From Thalassovita aquimarina (GTDB lineage: Bacteria > Pseudomonadota > Alphaproteobacteria > Rhodobacterales > Rhodobacteraceae): a stretch of DNA of 64,000 bases. Below are positions 10,300 through 16,393 of this stretch, one piece after another. The stretch covers positions 248,001 to 312,000 of the forward strand of contig NZ_JADMKU010000002.1 in NCBI RefSeq assembly GCF_018219815.1, given 5' to 3'. The notes beneath the pieces are model-generated. The model did not search any database, had not been told where the DNA came from, and worked only from the letters and a program-made list of their open reading frames with translations. How positions within the stretch are numbered: the stretch's first letter is position 1; every line of letters begins with the position of its first letter. A program made the translations under genes and the position numbers.

Positions 10300-10333
10300 A
10301 AAGGGCGCGGGGTGCTTTTACCTCGCGCCCTTT
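10300..10333 (-). terminator. Hairpin between the HTH gene and the small conserved gene
   Basis: AAAGGGCGCG pairs with CGCGCCCTTT around a loop of about 12-14 bases. Read on the minus strand it is followed by TTTCTTTG, consistent with a rho-independent terminator or attenuator after the HTH gene. Confidence 0.6.
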
Positions 10334-10397
10334 AAAGAGCCTTCCGGCCCCAAAATCCCCCGAAGCGCTACCAACCCATCGGGGGCAAAACTGATTG

Positions 10398-10625
10398 TCA
10401 GATGGCTTGCGACGTATGCGCGACGGTGCGCTCTTCGATCCATTTCAGAAGGTCGGCGCGGCGATAGCGAACCGACCTGGACGACACTTTGACGAAGCGG
10501 GGTCCGCCCCCACGGTGCCGCCAGTTCTGAAGCGCGCGCACCGAATAGCAAAGAATAGACGCTGCCTCGCGTTCATTCACGAGGGAGTTCGGGTCGGAGG
10601 AAAAAGTTGGTGCTTGATTAGTCAT
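10398..10625 (-). CDS. Helix-turn-helix (excisionase/AlpA-like) DNA-binding protein
   Basis: A 75-residue protein with a MerR/excisionase-type winged HTH: VNEREAASILCYSVRALQNWRHRGGGP places the HTH at residues 16-40, followed by a wing with RYRRADLLKWIEE. Such proteins act as excisionases or as regulators of the replication and integration genes of mobile elements. It is in the same orientation as the integrase and Rep, about 100 bases from the hypothetical gene upstream. It probably controls excision or rep expression, but the target site is not visible. Confidence 0.88.
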   Translation of the reverse strand: MTNQAPTFSSDPNSLVNEREAASILCYSVRALQNWRHRGGGPRFVKVSSRSVRYRRADLLKWIEERTVAHTSQAI

Positions 10626-10723
10626 GTTAATCTCACGGTTGTTGAAACATCCATGAGTAGAGTGGCGTTTGTGCTGTTCAGGAACAAAGGACTTAAGTCG
10701 GGGCTTTTTCCGCGCTATTTGTC

Positions 10724-11440
10724 CTAGCTCTTATTTTCTTGGCTGAACGCGCGTTGAATTGTCTTGCCGAGTGCGACATTGCTATATGGGCTGCTAAGTT
10801 CGCTCTCGGTCAACAACATGTCCACAAAGAAAAAAAAACGGCCCGTGTATTCTCCTGTCGAGCCGTCGTAGTAGCAAAGCTTTCCCACGTCTTCGCGCGC
10901 TTCCATCTCGAACATCGCGCCGAGTTCGAGGATCAGTTCTGTCAGAGCGCCGTTGGTTGAAGGGCGGCCCTTTGCCACTGGTTTGCTATCTTGAGCGTTT
11001 CGAACAATTTGCTTGAGTGTTTCGAGGCGCTCACTGAAACTATGGCTTTCAAGTGCAGGCCGACTATTTGCATTGCGGAAATCAATATTTAGAACGTGCT
11101 CGCTCACTTCAAGTAAGTTCAAGTTGCTGTCGAGTGTTTCCGCAGCTGTTTTGGGTAGCGCGAAATATAGCTTCAGGGATTTCTCTAGGCTGTTTCCTAA
11201 CGCTGAAAGCTTGTCGCGTTCTTCACGGGTCAACGAGGCCGGCGGGTGTCTCTTCCGTACTCTGTAACGTGTCGCCAACTCTCGAATCCGAAGTGAAAAT
11301 TTCTCAAAGTCGATGTCCGCACTCAAAATTTCATACAGGCTTTCAAGCAACTCTTGTGGCAGCTTGATAAAGGATTTGGCAGGATCCCACCCGTAGAACT
11401 CTTCAAATGATTGGTGTGAGTGTTCGTATTCATTGGTCAT
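10724..11440 (-). CDS. Hypothetical protein of the integrated element
   Basis: A 238-residue protein that I do not recognise. It is predicted soluble and mostly helical, with an acidic N-terminus (EYEHSHQSFEEFYGWDP), a basic patch (RYRVRKRHPP) around residue 57 and an aromatic C-terminal segment (YTGRFFFFVDMLL). No signal peptide or membrane helix is obvious. Its base composition looks lower in GC than the core genes. It lies between the HTH regulator and the integrase and may be element cargo; small elements often carry defence or accessory genes at this place, but nothing in the sequence identifies such a function. Confidence 0.7.
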   Translation of the reverse strand: MTNEYEHSHQSFEEFYGWDPAKSFIKLPQELLESLYEILSADIDFEKFSLRIRELATRYRVRKRHPPASLTREERDKLSALGNSLEKSLKLYFALPKTAAETLDSNLNLLEVSEHVLNIDFRNANSRPALESHSFSERLETLKQIVRNAQDSKPVAKGRPSTNGALTELILELGAMFEMEAREDVGKLCYYDGSTGEYTGRFFFFVDMLLTESELSSPYSNVALGKTIQRAFSQENKS

Positions 11441-11510
11441 GAGGGGACTCGAGCGTAAAGCGAGAGCATTTGCAACGAAATTTCAAAAGCTTATGAGGCT
11501 GCGGGAAAAA

Positions 11511-12698
11511 TCACTTCACGACGCGAAGCCCATTCCGATCACTCGGACGCCGCCCAATCGCACCGGCCAACCTCGCCGCCACCGATCCCGCCGCGCGCTG
11601 CACCGCCTCGTCTGCGAGGTGGGCATAGCGCAACGTCGTCGTCAGGTTCTTGTGCCCCATGATTTCCTTGAGCGTAAACGGGTCGATGCCGTCCTTCATG
11701 GCGACGGATGCATAGGTGTGGCGAAGATCGTGGATGCGAACGTCAGGAATGCCCGCCCGTTTGCGGATGCGCCGCCAAGGCTTTTGCAGGTTCACCAATG
11801 GGCCTTCCTCCGACTCGCCCAGAATCACATAGGGATTTTTAGGCTGGCGCGGCAGGCTTTGGATAATGTCATAGCCTTCACGGGGCAGCGGAATGCGCCG
11901 CCGCCCGGTCTTGCTGTCAGGCAATTCCAGATGATGCGTCGTCACATAGGACCATTTCAGGGTGAGGATTTCATTCAGGCGGCAGCCTGTATAGGGCAGC
12001 AACAGAATGGCCGAGACGGCGTAGATCGTCTCGCTTCCCTCGTCCAAAGCCTCCAGTAGCACATTCCCCAAGCGGGTCTGTTCCTCGTCGGACAGATAAC
12101 GCTTCTTTTCCTCTTCGCGGAATTTCTTGATCCGGCGGGCGGGGTTCGACCCGGCCTGACGCAAGCCCCAATCCTCGGCCAGGTTGAAGAGCTTGGACAG
12201 CATCGCGGCGGCGCGGTTGGCCTGATACGGCGTTTCTCGCAACCCGTGATGAAACGCCACCACGTCGGCGCGGGTGACCTCGGCAATCGGCAGGGGACCA
12301 AGACGAGGCCGGATCAGGCGGCGGATGATACTTCGATAGTCGCGCGCGGTTGTCGGCTTGCAGTGCTGATCCACGTATTCTTCCAGAAAGCGGTCGCAGA
12401 GGCCCGCGATCGTGGGCGCGTGCAGCCGGTTTTGCTTGTCGCCGGACGGGTCGCCACCATGCGCCACCTCGCCCAGAAGCTGCCGCGCCCGCTTGCGCGC
12501 TTCCTCGGCGGTCAGAACGCCATACTGGCCGATTGTGAAGCGCCGGGTGCGCCGCCCGGAACGGTACTGCACCAGATAGGCCTTCTTGCCGGACGGATAG
12601 ACCCGCAGGCCGAAACCGCGCATGTCGGCATCCCAGACGAGATAGTCCTTTTCGCGAGGGTCCAGCCCGTCAACGGTGCGCTTGGTCAGCTTGAACAT
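11511..12698 (-). CDS. Tyrosine-type site-specific integrase
   Basis: A 395-residue phage-type integrase with an N-terminal arm-binding domain (FKLTKRTVDGLDP...WDADMRGFGLRVYPSG), a core-binding SAM-like domain around residues 95-185, and a catalytic domain. Visible catalytic residues are R in TGCRLNEIL, the HDLRHTYAS box, GHKNLTTT and the nucleophile Y in LRYAHL. All are intact, so it should be active. It is the outermost gene of the minus-strand element; the near-identical 21-bp site 32 bases upstream of its start matches one beside tRNA-Lys, which suggests that tRNA-Lys was its target. Confidence 0.95.
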   Translation of the reverse strand: MFKLTKRTVDGLDPREKDYLVWDADMRGFGLRVYPSGKKAYLVQYRSGRRTRRFTIGQYGVLTAEEARKRARQLLGEVAHGGDPSGDKQNRLHAPTIAGLCDRFLEEYVDQHCKPTTARDYRSIIRRLIRPRLGPLPIAEVTRADVVAFHHGLRETPYQANRAAAMLSKLFNLAEDWGLRQAGSNPARRIKKFREEEKKRYLSDEEQTRLGNVLLEALDEGSETIYAVSAILLLPYTGCRLNEILTLKWSYVTTHHLELPDSKTGRRRIPLPREGYDIIQSLPRQPKNPYVILGESEEGPLVNLQKPWRRIRKRAGIPDVRIHDLRHTYASVAMKDGIDPFTLKEIMGHKNLTTTLRYAHLADEAVQRAAGSVAARLAGAIGRRPSDRNGLRVVK

Positions 12699-12729
12699 TG
12701 CCAGAACATCCTTTGCTTCCGGTCTGCTT

Positions 12730-12750
12730 CCGGAAGCTATACGGAAGCAA
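12730..12750 (+). repeat. 21-bp site upstream of the integrase (right copy)
   Basis: It matches 5939-5959 at 19 of 21 bases in the same orientation. The local sequence is also dyad-like: TTGCTTCCG to the left and CGGAAGCAA to the right, with an extra GCTTCCGG between. It may be an integrase or excisionase arm site and an autoregulatory operator for the integrase gene. Confidence 0.55.
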
Positions 12751-12898
12751 GTGACGGCGAATTCTGGCGTTATTCATGAGTCACCGGCGCAAAGACGGTC
12801 AACGTAAATCATTGTTTTCAATTCATTTTTGTCAGGTCAGCGAAACTCGGAGAAATCCAGCGAAACCCGCCTGTGTTATCTTAAGATCAACCGTCCGT

Positions 12899-13063
12899 AT
12901 GGCGCTGGGCAAGATGGGCGAGGCCACCCCCGAACAGATCGCCCGCCGCTTCCTCCGCGCCCGTACAACAAGCGTACAGCCGCTTCTGGAGGGCCTCGCG
13001 GTCTGGGACAGGCCGAGAAGGTGGAGGAGGACCGGTATGCGGCATGACGGGAGCCAAACTTGA
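12899..13063 (+). pseudogene. Small winged-helix-like protein, probably frameshifted
   Basis: From the ATG at 12899 the frame gives 54 residues starting MALGKMGEATPEQIARRFL and ending in an arginine/tryptophan-rich tail (WDRPRRWRRTG). If one base is restored near 12999 the frame would instead continue as a V-LGQAEKVEEDRYAA-type ending and stop at 13047, which fits the end of a winged helix much better than the actual tail. I therefore read it as a small DNA-binding-like gene with a one-base deletion. No family name is certain. Confidence 0.5.
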
Positions 13064-13116
13064 CCGGGCCTCGCAAGAGGCCCACATTAACAGGAGAGAG
13101 ACCGAGGGTGAGCGGT

Positions 13117-13269
13117 ATGAACAAACAGCAAACGCACATGGTTGACGAGGCGATCGCCAAGCTCATGGCCGAGACCATGAAGATCAACACGGAACACCGC
13201 TACTACCCGTTCATCGTGGCCGCAGGGTTGATGGGCGCAGGTGCAGCCCTCGCAAAAATGTTTATGTGA
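13117..13269 (+). CDS. Small single-span membrane protein
   Basis: A 50-residue protein with a charged helical N-terminus (VDEAIAKLMAETMKINTE) and a C-terminal membrane helix (YYPFIVAAGLMGAGAALA). AGGAGAG lies upstream but at long distance, and the closer GAGGGTGAGCGG may be the ribosome site. Proteins with a K.MAET.KIN.E..YP pattern and one helix occur in proteobacterial mobile elements and prophages, with unknown or holin-like roles. It is first in a compact plus-strand trio; the next start follows one base after its stop. Confidence 0.65.
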   Translation: MNKQQTHMVDEAIAKLMAETMKINTEHRYYPFIVAAGLMGAGAALAKMFM

Positions 13270-13270
13270 C

Positions 13271-13483
13271 ATGAACGAACTGCGGGGTATCCTGCGGGAT
13301 CACATGGCGGACGTGCGAGAGGTCATGGGCGAAACCCTCGACAGCATGGGCAAGACGCTCGACCGACACCTCCAAAAAGTCGAAGCGTCCATGGACTTGG
13401 CCATGCAGGAGCAGGCACAGGAGTACGAGGCGCGACTGTCCAACATCAAGCAACGCCTCGACCGGCTCGAAGCCAGAGGCTGA
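13271..13483 (+). CDS. Small coiled-coil protein
   Basis: A 70-residue protein that is almost wholly helical and charged (MNELRGILRDHMADVREV ... RLSNIKQRLDRLEARG), with heptad-like spacing of leucines and methionines and no membrane segment. Its start is one base after the stop of the small membrane protein, so the two are very likely co-expressed and may form a complex. I do not recognise the family. Confidence 0.65.
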   Translation: MNELRGILRDHMADVREVMGETLDSMGKTLDRHLQKVEASMDLAMQEQAQEYEARLSNIKQRLDRLEARG

Positions 13484-13486
13484 CAC

Positions 13487-13597
13487 ATGGACCAAGCAGA
13501 ACTCGAAAGGGTACTAGCCAAGATCGCCCGTGACCGGGAGGAGACCGACAAGCTGATCAAAGAGGCGGGCAAGCTGAAGGTGGAGACATGGCTTTAA
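13487..13597 (+). pseudogene. Truncated small helical protein, paralogue-like to the membrane protein at 13117
   Basis: Thirty-six residues: MDQAELERVLAKIARD, then EETDKLIKEAGKLKVETWL and a stop. The pattern KLI.EA.KLK.E..(Y)P resembles the N-terminal half of the 13117 protein just before its membrane helix. The frame ends exactly where the helix would begin, so the 3' half seems to have been lost at a junction near 13.6 kb. It starts three bases after the preceding stop. Treating it as a remnant is inference. Confidence 0.5.
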
Positions 13598-13877
13598 GAT
13601 AAAGCCATTTCCACGCGAGGTTCTCGGGAGAGCTACTCTCGCTGCCCTTCAGCGCTTTGGAGAGCTTGGTATAATTAGAATAGACGCCGGGGATGGCCTT
13701 GAGCGCTGCCGGAGCGGTTGTAGTAGCCGTGACTACGGACCATCCCTTTATCAAGGCGGACAAAGTCTCCAACGCAACAGTCGTCCAATCTGTACTACGC
13801 TCTGGCTTCTCGAAACCAATGGTCACTATGCCCTCCCTGCCGAAAATCTCTCGCGTGGAGCTTCGGTCGTCCTTCAC
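13557..13877 (-). CDS. Hypothetical protein
   Basis: A 106-residue frame from a GTG start (MKDDRSSTREIF), with a hydrophobic middle (ALIKGWSVVTATTTAPAALKAIPGVYSNYTKL). I do not recognise it. It converges on and overlaps the truncated plus-strand frame by about 40 bases. It may be a remnant left at a recombination junction; the start codon is poorly supported because no spaced ribosome site is seen. Confidence 0.35.
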   Translation of the reverse strand: MKDDRSSTREIFGREGIVTIGFEKPERSTDWTTVALETLSALIKGWSVVTATTTAPAALKAIPGVYSNYTKLSKALKGSESSSPENLAWKWLYLKAMSPPSACPPL

Positions 13878-13973
13878 CTCAACACCAAGTTATCCTCCCC
13901 TCAATCCGCAGGGCTTCATGCAGTTGGTGCTCAGGCTCACTTTCGGTAGTGGCCTTCTATCCAGACCAGATGG

Positions 13974-14000
13974 CAGCTGCTGCCAGCCTCTCAGGCGCTC
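13974..14000 (+). repeat. 27-bp direct repeat, left copy
   Basis: This sequence (CAGCTGCTGCCAGCC...GGCGCTC) is identical to 18770-18796 in the same orientation. Weaker similarity (GCAAC.AA..ATG) continues for about 26 bases further right in both copies. The two copies bracket the peptide-array/hydrolase/ABC cassette. They could be attachment-site footprints or recombination scars. Confidence 0.8.
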
Positions 14001-14090
14001 GGCGCAACGAATGATGAAGAACGCTCCAGATTGTGCGCCTAGTATTCGCTCACCCAAGCCGTCGCCGGACTTTCGAACAGGAAGCTGAAG

Positions 14091-14303
14091 TTGAAATTTT
14101 CAACCCGGCACCTTTTGGTCAGATTCCCGGCATACTATTACCGCCAGCAAGACGAATTGATAGGCATCCCCCCTCCTTCGAAACAAGGAGACCGCCAAGA
14201 AGCGTTTGAAACGTATTCCGGTATATTTCAGCTTACCGTCATTAGTTTTCAACCTGTCAGCTTCACATCAGATTTTCGGCATATTTCGGCCTACCGCCGT
14301 TAG
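14091..14303 (+). CDS. Short peptide-like ORF, copy A of a degenerate repeated unit
   Basis: From a TTG at 14091, with AGGAAG seven bases upstream, the frame encodes up to 70 residues beginning MKFSTRHLLVRFPAYYY and continuing ELIGIPPPSKQGDRQEAFE. The same peptide pattern (FSSYQLLVRFP...LIGGAPPKPGD.HEVFE) recurs in the frame entering the hydrolase gene at 14302-14420, but there with two in-frame stops. The similarity at protein level, including a one-codon indel, suggests that this was coding. The downstream half overlaps tandem repeats and may not be functional. It could be a precursor peptide or a decayed gene end. Confidence 0.45.
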   Translation: MKFSTRHLLVRFPAYYYRQQDELIGIPPPSKQGDRQEAFETYSGIFQLTVISFQPVSFTSDFRHISAYRR

Positions 14304-14331
14304 TTTTCGAGCTATCAGCTTCTTGTCAGGT
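14216..14331 (+). repeat. 58-bp tandem repeat, two units with a partial third
   Basis: Units at 14216-14273 and 14274-14331 match at 45 of 58 positions, and a third begins at 14332 with TTCCGGAACATTATCAGC before diverging into the sequence that copy A also has (ATTGATAGG...AGGAGAC). Most differences are transitions. The TTTTCRAS core of the unit also appears at 14097 and 14407. Confidence 0.75.
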
Positions 14332-14400
14332 TTCCGGAACATTATCAGCACTCGTAACGAACATTGATAGGGGGTGCCCCCCCGAAACCAGGAGACAAAC

Positions 14401-14517
14401 ATGAAGTTTTCGAGCCGTACTACGGCACAATTCGGCCAACCGCCGATCTGGAAGCAGCGTTTCGCCGCTTCTTTCCGCCTCAGGCATGCGTGTCCGAAAG
14501 AGGTGCGCCTCTCGTGA
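14401..14517 (+). CDS. Short ORF directly before, and overlapping, the hydrolase gene
   Basis: Thirty-eight residues from ATG, with a good ribosome site (AGGAGA, seven bases upstream): MKFSSRTTAQFGQPPIWK then a basic tail ending KEVRLS. The start matches copy A (MKFSTR) at both DNA and protein level, though the later sequence differs. Its stop TGA overlaps the GTG start of the hydrolase (GTGA), so it could serve as a coupled leader peptide or a small product exported by the ABC protein. This frame competes with a hydrolase start at 14364 in another frame; which is used is open. Confidence 0.45.
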   Translation: MKFSSRTTAQFGQPPIWKQRFAASFRLRHACPKEVRLS

Positions 14518-15320
14518 ACGACGCACAAATCAGTTTCCGCCCTGCTCTTGGAGGCTCTATCCCCGCCGCTTGGATCGTCGAACCTAAAAACCCAGCACCG
14601 GAGCGACCATTGGTGGCCGTGCATGGGATTTCGCGCGACGCAGAAGGTATGGCCAGACTACTGGCGCCCATGGCTGCAAGAACCGGGCGAACGGTTATTG
14701 CCCCGCATTTCGACAAACCGAACTGGCCGCGCTTCCAACTGGCCTATTGCAAGAACCGGGCAGACCTCGCGCTGCTGCGGCTTCTGGGCAGCCTAAAAAA
14801 GGACGGGATCATCCCGCCGGGGATCCCTGACCTGGCCGGGTTCTCCGGCGGCGCACAGTTCGCCCATCGCTTTGCTTGGCTCTACCCGGACCGGGTCGGG
14901 CGGCTTTGCCTGTCCTCTGCCGGATGGTGGACCTTCCCCGAAACCGCGCGGTGGCCGATGGGTATGGGGGCGACACGGAGGCAACCGCTGTTCCAGTTCT
15001 GGTTGTCGGCGAACCTGCCTGCCTTTCTTGATCGGCAAATCGTCGTGAGGGTCGGGGCGTTGGACAACATACCGGATTCCAACACTCGCCGCGATCCTGA
15101 ACTGGACGCCCGACAGGGGCAGGACCGGGTCACCCGCGCCACACTCTGGGCCGGCGCCCTGCGCGATGCTGCGCTCACGCATCGCATCAAACCAGACATC
15201 AACTTCGCGGTCCTGCCCGGCTGCGGCCATAGTGTGGCAGATTGCGTCACCAAAGGCGGGCTCGATGCGGACTTCCTGAACGCGGTGGAGCAGAACAATC
15301 CCGAAAGGCGGATCGCATGA
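14514..15320 (+). CDS. Alpha/beta hydrolase fold protein
   Basis: From GTG 14514 the product is 268 residues; an in-frame TTG at 14364 would add 50. The alpha/beta hydrolase features are VAVHGISRD (oxyanion strand), the nucleophile elbow GFSGGAQFAHR, and a late GCGHS histidine; ALDNIPD is a candidate for the acid. The fold covers esterases, lipases and peptidases, so the substrate is open. It is the first large gene of a tightly coupled cassette; its stop overlaps the start of the DUF1611-like gene (ATGA). No signal peptide is seen, so it should be cytosolic. Confidence 0.85.
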   Translation: MNDAQISFRPALGGSIPAAWIVEPKNPAPERPLVAVHGISRDAEGMARLLAPMAARTGRTVIAPHFDKPNWPRFQLAYCKNRADLALLRLLGSLKKDGIIPPGIPDLAGFSGGAQFAHRFAWLYPDRVGRLCLSSAGWWTFPETARWPMGMGATRRQPLFQFWLSANLPAFLDRQIVVRVGALDNIPDSNTRRDPELDARQGQDRVTRATLWAGALRDAALTHRIKPDINFAVLPGCGHSVADCVTKGGLDADFLNAVEQNNPERRIA

Positions 15321-16393
15321 CCCAACAGGCAAAATGTTTCACCCACCTGACAACAGCCGCGAAATGGGCCTTCACGACACGGCGCGTGCCGTCGGAACGG
15401 GTCGCGGGGCTGTCGCCTGCGCTGGACCGCGCCCGCAGCGGGGATCTGGTTCTGGCCGAAGTCGTTTCAATTGGAAGCCACAAGCGCCTTCAGACGCGTG
15501 AGGGGCGTCGTTCGACCCTGTTTCCGGGCGATTTCGTCGTTCTGGCCTGCGGAGACCGTTTCGCAATGGACCAGTTCGAAGGTCACGCCGAATTGCAGGC
15601 CGGAGGCAGCGACATGCTGGCATCGGGCGGTGTGCTCGGCACCATGATCGCGCGCAACGCGCGGGTGTCGACCCCCACGCGCCTGCGGCCTTTGGGGCTG
15701 CTTATCGACGGCGCCGGCGCGGTCATATCCGTGGCTGATCACGCCCTGCCCCCTCACCAGAACCCCTCCCGCCCCGACCTGGTTCTGGCCGTGGTCGGCA
15801 GCGGCATGAACGCGGGCAAGACAGATGCGACGGCGTGGCTTCTGCGGGGGTTCTCGCTGATGGGGCTGCGGACGGTAGGGGTCAAACTGACCGGCACCGG
15901 ATCATTCGGAGATACGCAGGCCTACACCGACGCCGGCGCGGCGATGGCGCTGGATTTCACGGATGCAGGCATGTCTTCGTCCTATCGGCAACCTGTGTCG
16001 CGCATCGTGGCGGCCCATGATCTGCTGATGTCCGAGGCCGCGGCACAGGGCTGTGACGTCGCAGTGATTGAACTGGCTGACGGCGTGACACAGGTCGAAA
16101 CCGCCGAGCTGTTGAACGACAAGTCCTTTGCCCAGGGTCTGGACGGTGTCCTGTTCGCGTGCGCCGAGCCTCTCGCCGCCATGGCCGGCATGGCGTGGCT
16201 TTCCGATCGCGGCATCACGCCTCTGGCCGTGACGGGCCGGATCACCTCGGCGCCGCTTGCCGTGGCCGAGGTTGCGGCATTGTCCGATGTGCCGGTTCTG
16301 TCTCGCGAAGCCCTTGCCGATCCGGTCACGGCCAGCGCCCTGAGCCAGACGATCCGGCAGCGCAGAAAGACCAGACACGGTCTGGCCGCATGA
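15317..16393 (+). CDS. DUF1611-like P-loop NTP-binding protein
   Basis: A 358-residue protein. The N-terminal half (to about residue 150) has no recognised motif; the C-terminal half has a Walker A motif GSGMNAGKTDA and then KLTGTGSFGD and DVAVIELADGV, resembling the P-loop domain of DUF1611 proteins (the family that contains the D-glutamate N-acetyltransferase DgcN). The usual DUF1611 neighbour, a dipeptide epimerase, is absent, so a D-glutamate role is not supported here. Start and stop both overlap neighbours by four bases, so it is made together with the hydrolase and the ABC transporter. Function unknown. Confidence 0.75.
   Translation: MTQQAKCFTHLTTAAKWAFTTRRVPSERVAGLSPALDRARSGDLVLAEVVSIGSHKRLQTREGRRSTLFPGDFVVLACGDRFAMDQFEGHAELQAGGSDMLASGGVLGTMIARNARVSTPTRLRPLGLLIDGAGAVISVADHALPPHQNPSRPDLVLAVVGSGMNAGKTDATAWLLRGFSLMGLRTVGVKLTGTGSFGDTQAYTDAGAAMALDFTDAGMSSSYRQPVSRIVAAHDLLMSEAAAQGCDVAVIELADGVTQVETAELLNDKSFAQGLDGVLFACAEPLAAMAGMAWLSDRGITPLAVTGRITSAPLAVAEVAALSDVPVLSREALADPVTASALSQTIRQRRKTRHGLAA

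Noticed and set aside
13693-14088. 131-residue plus-strand frame right of the tiny gene trio
   Set aside because: It is serine/proline-rich with no family pattern and overlaps the 27-bp repeat; it looks like chance.
14216-14331. CRISPR array
   Set aside because: The 58-bp units are adjacent, diverged and without regular spacers, and no cas gene is present.
15317-16393. Assigning the P-loop protein as D-glutamate N-acetyltransferase
   Set aside because: Only the P-loop half resembles DUF1611 and the partner epimerase is missing, so the specific enzyme name is not justified.
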